Below, piece after piece: positions 25,436 through 37,278 of a DNA stretch of 64,000 bases (positions are counted from its first letter, which is position 1; every line of letters begins with the position of its first letter). Source of the stretch: Gonapodya prolifera JEL478 (taxonomy: Eukaryota; Monoblepharomycota; Monoblepharidomycetes; Monoblepharidales; Gonapodyaceae); the NCBI GenBank assembly GCA_001574975.1, contig KQ965733.1:189012-253011 (forward strand), in the 5' to 3' direction. The notes below the pieces were generated by a model that worked only from the letters and a program-made list of their open reading frames with translations, searched no databases and was not told where the DNA came from. Both the position numbers and the translations under genes were made by a program.

Positions 25436-28400
25436 ATGGCGTCTCAATCACCAATGCTGCACATTCCACTCAAGAAGACTGAAGAGGTGGACTTTGGACC
25501 ATCGTTTCGGACGTACATTGCCACTACGTATCAAGAAGATCCTGAAAAGTACGCGTTGGAGATCGAAACTCTGAACAAACTGCGCCAGGACATTCGCGGA
25601 GTCGGCAAGGACATGACCGGTCGAGATATTCTTTACCGCTACTATGGCCAACTGGAGCTTTTGGACTTGAGGTTCCCGATTGAAGAGAAGAGCGTGAAGG
25701 TTGTCTTTAACTGGTGTGTATGGGATGTAGCTTCACCTCGCCGTTCACTGTAATCCACACCTCCAAACTCAAAAGGTACGATGCATTTTCCTCCGCGAAA
25801 GTATCTCAGCATTCTGTTGCGTACGAAAAGGCATGCGTAATCTTCAACCTTGCTGGTGTATGCTCCGCTATTGGAGCGTTCCAGAACAGGACTGCAGCCA
25901 TTACAGAAAGTACATCTGCGTCTGGAGCGACGTCTCCAACCGTCTCTTCATCTTCCCAGGGATCGGGCCTCAAGTTGGCATTCAATTACTTTCAATGCGC
26001 TGCCGGCTTATTTCAGTTTATAAATGACAACTTCCTCCATGCCCCATCCGTGGACCTCGGGAGGGACTCCATCAAGTGCCTTTCTGAGCTCATGCTTGCT
26101 CAAGCACAAGAGACGTTTTTGGAGAAGGTACTCCTCGAGAAGAAAAAGGGAGCGCTTCCATCAAAACTGGCGGGACAGTGTGGTGCCATGTACAGTGAGG
26201 TTTACGATGCCATGAACGGTGCTGTGCTCAAGCAGCAATTCGACAGGACATGGAGTCTCCTCTTGCAAGTGAGTACAGCAAAGCGAGCGGTCGTCTGGGT
26301 GTGTATCTGACATCCTTGCAAAGGTTAAGGCGAAATACTTCCAAGCTATGGCGCAATTCCATCGTGCAATCGCGTGTGAAGCAGAACAAAAGGTATGCCC
26401 CTGTTTGTGAAAGAGAAACGTTGGCTATGAATAACATTACTCATCCAGTATGGAGAACGTGTGTCGCGACTCAATCTCGCCGAGACGCTCGCAAAGGAAG
26501 CAAACAAGCTCGCATCCTCGTTCGCATCAGCGTACCCTTCCTTTTTCATTTCCACGGACAATTCTGCTGGAGCGGCAGCTAGTGTGTCATCTGGTGGATT
26601 GTCTGATTTCTTTGGTGTGACGTCTTCGGGAAGCATTCCTTCGACGGCGACCTCTTCGTCGCAAGCAATACTTGATATGACGAGGACTCTACTTGCCAGT
26701 GTCACGGAAATGAAAACACTTGCTCAAAAAGGTAACGTATGCTTTTTACCCCCCGGTCATCACCGATGCTGACGATGCTTTTGACTGGAGATAACGACCT
26801 CATTTACCACGACGTAATACCGTCAGGCGATAGCTTAGGCCCGGTCGCAAAACTTCAAGCCGTTAAGCCCCTCACATTCGCTGAGGTTTGTGCAGGTGGC
26901 CCTACGGATATCCCCAAGATCGTGGGGCCAGACATCTTCGCAAAACTTGTGCCGATTTCAGTCCACGAAGCCTCTTCGTGCTATTCTGAAGAAAAAGCGA
27001 AGATGTGGCGGGGCGAGGAAGCGAAAGCTGCAGAGGCTGATGGTGAACTGCAGGCAACTCTTGCCAGTATGGATATCAACAAAACGTTGGACAGGCTGAG
27101 AAAGTTGGGGAGGCCTGATAGTGGCGCAGACGAGTACAAGAATCTGCCGCCAGAGGTGTCGGAATGGTGTGAGGAAATCAGCAGCAATGAGGGTGGGAGA
27201 GCCGGTGGAGAAAGCGTGGACGAAATGTTGGGTGTCTTGGAAGGATTGAAAGCAAGGGCAAGGGAAGCTCTACAAGGTGTGGGGCTTGCTTTGGATGATG
27301 AGCAAAGGGAGTGTGAAGGGATGAGAATGAAGGTAATTTTCGCAGACTCGGCCAAGACGTTCAGTGGGAATTGAAATCAAACTTTCTATCCAGTTCATGG
27401 AACTATGGACGCAAGAGCCCTCTCTCCGATTAACGTCGAACATTCGTTCGGACATTCGCCGCCATCGCGAGGCACTGGAAAAGGCGCACGAAACCGACGT
27501 CGCACTGACCCGGAAGGTTTCGGACTGCAAGTCTGATTTGGACGTGTTGGCAAAGTCTGTGGAGGAAGTAACACGAATCTATGTGGACTTCATAACAGCG
27601 GGTGATGTCACTGCTGTCTCCGGAGGCGATTCCAACACTGAGGTGCCAGTTAAAGTGGGGACACTGCTCGACGAAGACGTAACAATGCCGGAGAAGGACG
27701 GCGCATTGGGTATTTTGGGGGAACAGCTTCTGATTGAAAGGATGGATAGCTACTTGTCAAAGTTAAAACAGCTGAAAAAGGAGCGCGCTGAAGTTGTCGA
27801 AGAACTAAAAGTCAAGGTGAGAATTTCGGAGATGGCACAACGTTGCTTCTTGCCAACTGTAACACAAACGTAAATTGCAGCTACACTCCGATGATATCTC
27901 CCCACTGCTCCTGCTCAACAAGAACAAGGAGGCGCAGTTGTTCCAGTCCGAGCTTTCCAAGTTTAAAGCATTTCAAGTTCGCCTTCAATCGAACATCGCG
28001 CAGCAGTCACAGCTCTTGGGCGAAATCGGGAATGAGTATTCTAGATTGAAATCAAACTCCTTCGGCATGAAAATTTTGGAGCAGCGAGAGAAGCGGCGTT
28101 CGGCGCTTGTCGGCAGGTGGCAACGAGCGTGGGACACCTGGCGAGAGTGCAGAGATGGCTTACGGAGAGGCATCAAATTTTATGCCGATCTTACGGACCT
28201 TATTGAGAGAACTGGCGAAGAAGCCAAGGACTTCGTGAGGCGTCGAGCTGAAGAGCGCAACTCTTTATCAAAAAGGCTGCATGATGATATGGCGGAAAGG
28301 GGACAAAGGCAGCTGAAGGAACAGTTGGAGCGTTTGAAGCTAGGGAGTGGCCAGTCTCCTACTACCAACGGCTCTCCACCACTCCCACCGCCTATTCCAA

Positions 28401-30531
28401 ATAGACTACCATCCCTAGCTCCAGTCATTTCCCCACCATCAACGGGAGACTTTGGTTCCCCCCCGAATGGCGATGCTGGACTTCCAAATTCCCCATTTGC
28501 GCCTGATCCTTATAACGAGCCGTTTTCTCCCACTGCTCCTCCTGTGAGCCCGTATCCTCCCCAAGCTTCCTCGGGCCAATACGCTGATTCTCAAGGCATT
28601 GCACGATTTTTGTTGCCGGCATCGGCGCCGCCCGCTCCCAGTATTCCATCCTTTGCACACACTCCGCACCCTGCCCCCCCAATGGCCGACCCTGGGGGGA
28701 TCAATCAGCCGATGTCAAACCCTCAGGCACAAGTACGGCAACCTCAGCACATGCTTGGACCTTGGCAGCCACACCAAAACTACAACCAGCAACTACAGAG
28801 TTCAATGCCTCCTCCACCATTGCCGCCTCAGCCGCAACCTCCCCCATCCGCTGCAGCCCCATCAAGTCAGTTTTCGCAACAAGCGCCAAGCGTTCGGCCA
28901 CCATTTCAAAATGGCCTAATGTCTCCAAACATCCCGAACTATCCTCCACAAAATGGCTCGGGATACTTGAGTGGTGCCCGTGTAAACCAGTTTCAATCAG
29001 CACCACAACCCGCACCACAACAATTTTATCACCAACAGACACCTTCTGGAACGTTGCGTGACCCCGATCAATCCTCTGCTCGTTTCGGAGTTCCCCAACA
29101 ACCCAATGCTCCAGGCTACGGGCAAGCGCCTCCCCTTCCCACCCCACCAGCGTCTCAGCCAGCACCACCAATGCCAACTCCACCTCCCGTGAGCCCACCT
29201 GCCTTTGGAGCGCCCAACTACAACTCACAACCGCGACCGCAAAATCTGCCACCGCCTCAGCAGTTCCAAGGACAACCTGGTGGAGCACCATCTCCGCAGT
29301 TCCAAGGACAACCGGGTGCACCACCGCCTCAGCAGTTTCAAGGACAACCGGGTGCACCACCGCCTCAGAACCTTTACCAACAGTATCCGCCACAGGGCGG
29401 AAGAGTGGACGGTCCTTCGCAGCCTCCGTACCAGGTGCCGGGAACTACTGACTCGCAAACATTCGGCCCCACGATGTCAAACCCACTGACTGGCGCGCAA
29501 GGGACCTATCCTCGGGACATGGGTCAGCACTACCCCCCTTCCCAGCAATACCGCCCGGTGGGACCGCCTGGACCTCCTGGACCCCCTGAGCCGCGACCGA
29601 ACCAAGCACCGGCAGCGCCTTTTTATCCCGGTCCTCCCGGTCCTGGTGCACCATCGTATTCTGGAGCGCCTGGGTTCCCGCCACAACAGCCGAGCTACCC
29701 GCTGCAACAGAACTACCCACCGCAGCAGCAGCAGCAGCAGAGCTACCCACCTCAGCAGCAGCAGCAGCAGAACTACGCACCACAACAGAACTACCCGCCC
29801 CAGGCGCAGCAGAACTACCCCCCGCAGCCGCCGCAGCCGCCGCAGAACTACGCTCCACAGCCGCCGCAGAACTACCCTCCGCAACCGCAGCAGAACTATC
29901 CTCCATCGGGTCCCCAACAGTATCAGCAGCCTCCGCCGCCGGTACAGTACGGTCAACCACAGGCCCCACCTGGACCGGTTCCGTATCCCAATTCAGGGCC
30001 CATGGGTGGGCCAAACGGTATGCCTGGCGGTCAGGGACCACCACCGGGACAAAACAACAACCCGTACGGGCAGCCCATGTATCAACAGCAAGGACCACCT
30101 CCCATGTGAGTCCAAATCGAACTTTTTTGCGACGGCTTTGAAGTGAAATTNCCCCCCCTGATGAAACATTGCCAGCCCGCATAAACCCGGAACACTTGGT
30201 AGGTGGCGTGTCATCGTTGTGCACTTGGTTGGCACTGACTGACGTGACCTTTCGCGCCCCACGCAAAAAACACTAGGGGGACCACCACCGCCTCTCCCGT
30301 ACCACTCGCAGCAGCAGCAGCCGCAGCCGCCGGCGCAACAAATGTATGCGGGCCCTCCGCCGGGCCAGCAGGGATGGACGCCGCAAGACGGGTATCCACC
30401 GCGACCTGGACCCGGTGTGCCCGGCCGGCCTCCACCGCAGGTGAGCATTTGTTTGTTTGACTGGGTGATCGGTTGTTGATGGAACTTTGCTGGTCGTGCT
30501 AAAGGCTACGCAGTGGGGCGCTCCGTACTGA
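25436..30531 (+). CDS. ALIX/Bro1-family ESCRT-associated protein
   Basis: Exons 25436-25713, 25776-26268, 26324-26392, 26449-26731, 26791-27332, 27394-27816, 27881-30105, about 30277-30440 and 30505-30531. The BRO1 domain fills residues 1-390 (VDFGPSFRTYIATTYQ, VSQHSVAYEKACVIFNLAGVCS, FQAMAQFHRAIA). A helical V-domain runs to about 830, and a long Pro/Gln tail follows with a three-fold FQGQPGAPPPQ-type repeat at 29265-29365 and CAG-rich runs at 29720-29780. Bro1 proteins bind CHMP4/Snf7 and route cargo into multivesicular bodies. The junction into exon 8 is out of phase by one base beside a G5 run (30276-30280). The frame ending in ATQWGAPY fits the Pro-rich style, so a one-base sequence error or another donor is likely. 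Confidence 0.9.
30151..30151. other. Ambiguous base N
   Basis: The only N in the window. It stands in front of a C7 run within the ALIX intron 30106-30276 and marks locally weak assembly. Confidence 0.95.
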
Positions 30532-30730
30532 ATCGTGGGATGAGACGAGTGTAGATAACATATGAGATTGGATGCAATAGTTATGATGTTTTCGTTTCGT
30601 TAGTCAGTGGAATATATATGAGTACTAGTTATGCAGCAACGACATGTGCGGGACTGGAGTCCAAGGCGAATACACGTCTCCGTCTCCGTCTCCGTCACCT
30701 CCGTCAACCCCGTCAACCCCGCCGACCCCG

Positions 30731-31617
30731 TCAACAATGACCGCGGCATACCCACTTCAACCGCACTGCCGCCGAAGCCGAGTCTGAGCTCTTGTTGGTG
30801 TTTCTTGTCTCGTTGAGGCCACTCGTCGCTGCGGGTCGCAACGTGAAGTTGGCGGTGGAGGTAGGGTCGACGTCGGACAGTTTGACGATCCCCGACACGG
30901 AGACGCCCGTGCACTGGCAGCAGTAAGCTGTTGACCCGGGTGTGCGTTTGGTCTCGCCCATGAGCCTGGCGACGTCCGGGTGAAAATTTCGGAAAAAGAT
31001 GTAGTCGGCTCGCGGCGTCCATTCTGCGTCGGGGATGGATATGCATGCAAGGTCGCACGATGTGCAGCGGAGGCGGTCGCATGCGCTGATGCTGACGTTG
31101 ACGCTGATTGAGTCGAGTCCTCCCGCGCGTTCGCGTCCGAGGTAGGGAGGGGAGCATCTGCGGGGTGCGGTGCGCGCGGGGCGGTTCTGGTGTAGCGACG
31201 GGGGAGGCGAGGCGAGGAGTACGAAGCAAGGACCCACTTTTTTTGCCTGAAGGACGATGTCCGCGAGAGCACTGCGTCGTCCTGGCGTGTGTGCGACACG
31301 GCGAGACGAGTGTGCGACGCGGTCAGGTTGGAAGGTGCGGGGGATGGCGGCGCGGCGAAACGGGCGGCGGGCAGCGAGGAGGGGCTTGATCTGCCGGTGC
31401 CGGTGCCCGTGCCGGTGCCTGTGCTTGAGCAGTGCAGCGAGGAGACTGGACTGCGCTGGATGAGTGATGATGAGCTGCGCGATGAGCGAGGCCGCGGGTG
31501 AGCAGGTTCGCTGGATGCAGCAGGGATCGCAGACTCAGCGCACGACAGGGGCGAGATCCTGGCAAACACGGAGGCCTCGACGTCATCGAGGAGTGCATTG
31601 ATGTCTTCGCACGACAT
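30731..31617 (-). CDS. CFAP418: CFAP418 (C8orf37) ciliary protein homolog
   Basis: Two exons, 31238-31617 and 30731-31157, give about 268 residues; the human protein has about 207. The start was set at 31617, giving the short MSCEDINALLDDVE opening that matches the family start. The conserved C-terminal domain has CSPPYLGRE, the Cys pair in LRCTSCDLACISIPD, DYIFFRNFHPDV, AYCCQC and LKWVCRGH. In animals the protein localises to the base of photoreceptor cilia. Its presence suggests a flagellated life stage. The middle is Ser/Thr/Gly-rich with a GTGTGT-type run. It is divergent from RPC2, with 111 bp between starts. Confidence 0.88.
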
Positions 31618-31728
31618 GCGCTGGGTGTGTGCTGCGGTCGAGGCACGGGTAAACTCTGCTGCGGTCACCCGCACTTCACTCTGACTTGTCGTTTGTCCGA
31701 ATCACACGGACTCTGCGCGTGTGCTGCA
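31618..31728. promoter_or_regulatory. Shared divergent promoter, CFAP418 / RPC2
   Basis: 111 bp separate the two start codons, so both promoters must overlap or extend into transcribed sequence. No specific motif was recognised. Confidence 0.4.
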
Positions 31729-34700
31729 ATGGCATCTGCATCTGCGCAGCCGCCTGCAAAGGGGAAGGGATCGTCCTCGCTCGAGTTCGACACGGTCGCG
31801 AGAGAGGATCTTTTCTACGGAGGGAAGAAAGCGTCGGACCCCATAAACACGGTGGAGGTGAATGTCGCACCGTGAAGCTTGCACTGACTGGCTGCTGCTG
31901 CTGTGAATGCGCACCGCCGCGGGGGTGCTGGTGCCGCATCATTGACTGACTCGCCCACTCCGCTGCACACCACCACACACAGGACAAGTGGAAGCTCGTT
32001 CCCGCATTTCTCAAACTGCGCGGACTCGTCAAGCAGCACATTGACTCCTTCAACTATTTTATCGAGACGGACATCAAGAAGATCGTGCAGGCGAACAATG
32101 AGGTCCGCAGCGACATTGATCCCTCGTTTTTCGTAAAGTGAGTTTTGGGAGGGAGGACTCCGAGGCCTAAGCGCGTTAGCGCTGACCAAGGACCGAGGCC
32201 TAGGCATGAAGTGCCGACCGAGGAGTCCGCCGGAGGCTAGTAATCCCTCGAAGCGGAATACTTTATACACCGCGGAGTGTGAAGGTGCGGGTGGAAGGGT
32301 GTGACGGAGAGATGAAGAGACACTGACTGCACTTCGAATCTGTTGACGCTCCATGGAACAAAAAAAAAAAAAAAGGTTTCTCAACATATGGGTAGAGCCT
32401 CCGGTCGTCACAGACCACCAGACCAACACCACCCACACCACCACGCCTCAGGAGTGCCGACTTCGGGACGTCACCTACGCCGGAGAGATTTTTGTGGACC
32501 TTCGGTACACCCGAGGTCGCGAAACAGTGACTGCGCAGAGGGTCAGCATCGGCCGTATGCCCATCATGCTGCGAAGCAGCAAGTGCGTCCTCAGTGGCAA
32601 AGGCCCGGCCGAAATCGTCAAGCTCGGAGAGTGTCCCTTGGACCCAGGTGCGGACTCTCTCTTGTGTTTCACAGGACTGACCCGCAGAGCTAACGTCGTT
32701 TACTCGTTTACTCATGCAGGAGGGTATTTCGTGCTCCGAGGTGTCGAGAAAGTGATCCTGATTCAAGAGCAGCTCTCCAAAAACCGCATCATCGTCGAAC
32801 TCGACCCCAAAAACCAGTCCGTCACAGCCTCAGTCACATCAGCCACGACCGAACGCCGCACCAAGACCTCGCTCGCCTTCACCAAAAACGGTCGGCTCGT
32901 CGTCAAGCACAACATCTTCGCCACCGCCGACATCCCGCTGGCGGTCATCATGAAGGCCATGGGCTTTGTCTCGGACAAGGAGATCGCCGCCATGGTGTGC
33001 GGCGACGACGAGTCCTACCTCGAGCTCATGCTCCCGACTTTGGAAGAGGCCCACCTGCTCGACATCCACACCCAGCAGCGCGCCCTCGAGTGGCTGTCGG
33101 AGCGCATCAAGCTCCGCGCAGCCTACCAGCCGGGCACGCGCCGCGCAAAGCAGCCCGTCGACGACGCCCGCGACTTGCTGGCCACCAACGTCCTCTCGCA
33201 TATCCCTCTCGAGGCAGAGAACGGCATGCCGAATTTCAAGCGCAAGGGAATGTACCTGGCCCAGATGGCGAAGAGGGTCCTCTCGGCGGTGAAGGATGGA
33301 GGGAATGTCGACGACAGAGATTTTTTGGGCAACAAGCGTCTCGAACTGTGAGCGCCGGTTGTCCTTGTGCAGCGTTGGTGCCGTTGACGGACTGGCTCGC
33401 TGACTGCTCTGCTCTCCTACCCCGCTCGTTCTCTCCGATACAACAGCGCCGGACAGCTTCTCAGTCTTCTGTTCGAGGATTGCTTCAAGTCCTTCATCAC
33501 CCACTTGCAGATCGAGCTCGACAAGCAGATGCAAAAGGCCAGCAGAGCCGCGACGCTGGATGCGTTCCACTACGTCAAGCAGCAATCGAGGTACATCACC
33601 GAGCCGCTCTTCCGGAGTATAAGGTGAGACCCTGTTGCAAGCGACCCAACTCGTGAAAGAACCCTACTCAGCGAAACAACGCATTGTTCGCACGCACGCA
33701 GTTCGGGGAACTGGAAGATTCGTCGGTTCCGTGTCGACCGCGCGGGCATCACTCAAGTTCTCAGCAGGCTCTCGTTTATTTCCGGGTTGGGTATGCTCAC
33801 CCGTATCAACTCCCAGTTCGAAAAGACGAGAAAGGTGTCCGGTCCTCGTGCCTTGCAGGTGCGTCGTCTCATCATTGCACGCAGCCCCCACCAATTTTCA
33901 ATGTCCATCTGTCACCTCTGTTTTAGACTTCTCAATGGGGAATGGTGTGCCCCTCCGACACGCCCGAAGGAGAGGGATGCGGGCTCATCAAGAACCTCGC
34001 GCTGATGACGCACATCACGACCGATATTGAGGACGAGCCCGTGCGTAACCTGTGCTACGCTTTGGGCGTCGAGGACGTCAACGTCTTGTCGGGCCAGGAG
34101 CTCAACGACCCCGAGGCCCACACGGTGTACTTGAACGGCGAACTGCTGGGAACCCACAGCAACGCCGCGGACTTTGTTGCGGCCATGAGGAAGTTGAGGC
34201 GGTCGGGGAGGGTCGGGATGTTTGTGTCGATTTACATTCACGATTCGCAGCGCACGGTCAACATTTCGTCCGACGGAGGGAGAGTCTGTCGGCCGCTTAT
34301 TGTCGTGGATAGAGGACGGCCGCGAGTTACGGATGACGACGTGCGACAGCTCGTGGAGGGGATCAAAGGGTTCGACGATTTCGTCACGGAGGGCAAGATT
34401 GAGTTTTTGGATGTGAACGAGGAGGGAGACGCCAACATCGCCATGTGGGAGAACGAGGTCGTGTACAAGGGCATGATGGCGAAAGACCGCATGCCCGGGT
34501 CCAAGCGGCGGTCTCGAAGTGGTGCGCAGGCCTCGGCCACTACGCAAGTTCTGCCCAACTCGACACACTTGGAGATTGCACCGTTCACGATCCTCGGCGC
34601 CGTCGCTGGTCTGATTCCTTACCCTCACCACAACCAGTCTCCGCGAAACACGTATCAGTCGGCTATGGGGAAGCAAGCCATGGGTGTTATTGGGTTCAAC

Positions 34701-36203
34701 CAGTTTCAAAGAATCGATACCCTGCTCTACTTTTTGTGCTATACGCACCAGCCAATGGTTAAGAGCAAGACCATTGAGCTCATTGGTTACGACAAGATTC
34801 CAGCCGGCCAAAATGCGACTGTGTGTGTGATGAGTTACTCTGGATATGATATCGAAGACGCGTTGGTAATCAACAAGGTGAGAAAGTGTCGGGGGTACAA
34901 ATACTGTGTCCCTGGAAACCCACTAAATCAAACGTGCCACATCTCCCCCCTAGTCGTCACTCGACCGGGGCTTTGGGCGTTGCCAAGTGAACCGCAAGTT
35001 TGCCACCATGGTGAAAACCTACCCCAACGGCACGTACGATCGGTTGGGTGACGCGCTGAGGGACAAGGACGGAAAGGTTTCGTTCCGGTACGGCGTCATT
35101 GGAGAGGACGGGATCGCCGAGGTTGGGGAGCGCGTGAATAAGGATCAAATTGTGATCAACAAGCAGAGCCCGGAGGAATCGCTCGGCGGTGAGTCTTCGC
35201 ACCTTCTCTTGGGTTTCGCTATCGCTAATTGAGGCCACACCTCGCATGAACGTCCTTGCGCTCAATTAGAGGAGGCCGGTGCGAGTGGTACAGTTGTCAA
35301 ATACAAGCCATCCCCTCTGTCCTACAAGTACCCAGGTGATGGTGTCATTGACAAAGTAAGCAAATCTGCTCGAGTGTACGAAAAGGAGGGACGCGCTAAC
35401 GTATCAATTAGGTTCTCCTGGCGTACAATGAGGAAGACCAACTTCTGGTCAAGGTGAATGTGCGGCAAACACGGAGACCCGAACTTGGAGACAAGTTCTC
35501 CTCCCGGCACGGGCAGAAAGGAGTTTGCGGCATCATCGTCAATCAGGAAGACATGCCATTCTCGGACCGTGGGATATGTCCCGACATTATCATGAACCCG
35601 CACGGTTTCCCGTCACGGATGACAGTTGGCAAAATGATTGAGTTGCTCGCAGGCAAGGCGGGCGTCTTGGTAGGCAAGCTGCAGTACGGTACAGCTTTCG
35701 GAGGCTCCAAAGTCGAGGACATGTCCCGCATTCTCATCGAGCACGGCTACAACTACTCGGGCAAGGATTACGTCACGAGCGGGATCACCGGTGAACCTTT
35801 GGAAGCGTACATTTTCTCAGGGCCGGTGTACTATCAGAAACTGAAGCACATGGTGATGGACAAGATGCATGCACGTGCTCGCGGACCCCGAGCCACCCTC
35901 ACCCGGCAACCCACAGAAGGTCGGTCACGAGATGGTGGGCTCCGTGTGGGAGAAATGGAGCGTGACTGTCTCATCGGACACGGAGCGAGCTCGCTGCTAA
36001 TGGAGCGGTTGTTACTGAGCTCGGACATTTTCGACATTTATGTCTGCCAGGCATGCGGTCTCATTGGGTACCACGGATACTGTCCGTACTGCAAGCGGCG
36101 AAAGGAGGTGTCCAAGATACAGATACCGTATGCGTGTAAGTTGCTGTTCCAAGAACTTTTCAGCATGAATTGCGTGCCTAGATTACGTTTAGCCGATGTA
36201 TAA
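31729..36203 (+). CDS. RPC2: RNA polymerase III second-largest subunit
   Basis: Ten exons (31729-31857, 31983-32137, 32376-32647, 32720-33347, 33447-33623, 33702-33858, 33927-34877, 34954-35188, 35270-35355, 35412-36203) give about 1,193 residues, close to yeast Ret1. Signatures are [85 protein letters not shown] and the C-terminal zinc site [16 protein letters not shown]. It forms half of the active-site cleft of Pol III, which makes tRNA and 5S RNA in the nucleus. Intron 2 (32138-32375) is unusually long and holds a copy of the dispersed hairpin repeat and an A15 run before its acceptor. Confidence 0.97.
32155..32280 (+). repeat. Dispersed GC-rich hairpin repeat, copy B (in RPC2 intron)
   Basis: Contains GAGGCCTAAGCGC, a loop GTTA and GCGCTGACC, forming an AGCGC/GCGCT stem at 32170-32183. 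A second GAGGCCTAGGC block and TCCGCCGGAGGCTAGTAATC follow. It shares these blocks with copies at 2345-2412 and 44996-45366. Confidence 0.75.
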
Positions 36204-37278
36204 TTAGCCGTAATTTAACCGTAATTGGTGCCCACAGCAATCCGAAACCTACGGCACATGTTATTCATGATGTTCCCGGTGGGACCCATACCGAAGTACA
36301 CAATGCTAAGATAAAGAATTTGATTGACTAGATCATATAATAGCAAGCGCATTGGTTCTATGCGCCAGTCGGTTCAATAGATCAAATATCACGTACTTAA
36401 GTGAAGCAGGAAACAGCCCGCGTCGATGCAGGCCTGACTGCAGCCGTAGAGGAACGTGCTCGCACCAATCCAAGGCACACGCATGACAAGCCGCACTGCT
36501 GCCGGCGTGGCGCTTGCTGAGGAGCGTTCTATGTGACACAGTAGCAAGGGTGTTGAGCTTGGTCGTTTCTGCGACCCGTGCGATGACGGGAGGAGACGTA
36601 TTTGTCAACCCCCACAATGCACCAGGGTTGTAAACCCATTGTCGTCGGTATGCAGGCCACCCTCGCACAACGCACACCTGCCTTGGAGAACGCTGTACAA
36701 CGTGCTTCTGCTGCACCACCAGGTCCTCGAGTGGACGAGCACTGCTTCTTCTGGGGCGGTGATATTCCACCGAAACGCCGTCATTATGAGGAAAATCCCA
36801 CTGGTGGCGGTTTTGTCCTCTAGTGCGCTGCATGCCTCCACCTCATTCAGCTTACCTCGCATCCACTCGTCCGACCGTATTCCTGCCCTGACGACTGCCG
36901 GGACTGTCATCTTGAGAGCAAGACAGTGCCGAGGAGGGGACAGTCGAAGCCAATTTGGGAAGTAGAGCATGCACGTGTGTGAAGAAGTCGTTCGAGCTCG
37001 CCAATTTGACGCACATAGTTGAAGAACTGAAAATTTTCTGAACCAAATTCACATGTTAGAGAGAAAATTACGGTTAACTCTATGGAGAAAACCTTAATCG
37101 CGATTCATCAGAGCATCTCTGCTGTTCGTGAAAAAATTTGGTGATTGAGGAGCTTCATTGAACCTGACTGTGTCCTGAAAAACGATTTTCATCATCCAGA
37201 ACTGGTCCCCATTGCTGCGCGCGTTCAGCGAGCCGACGCTCTCCATCTTAATCGTGCTCTCTTGTTACTTGTCGAACG
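36204..37278. other. Intergenic, no recognised gene
   Basis: About 1.1 kb between RPC2 and the P5B ATPase. Two overlapping minus-strand frames (36333-36833 and 36605-36970) are open, but I recognise no family and no splice structure joining them. A CCGTAATT motif occurs twice near 36208-36230. The region from 37000 on is AT-richer and is probably the P5B promoter. Confidence 0.4.

Noticed and set aside
30757-31237. Unspliced continuation of the CFAP418 first exon
   Set aside because: The frame continues to a stop but loses the conserved domain; the GT-AG intron 31158-31237 restores it.
36333-36970. Possible minus-strand gene between RPC2 and the P5B ATPase
   Set aside because: Two overlapping frames are open, but no homology, start context or introns could be supported.
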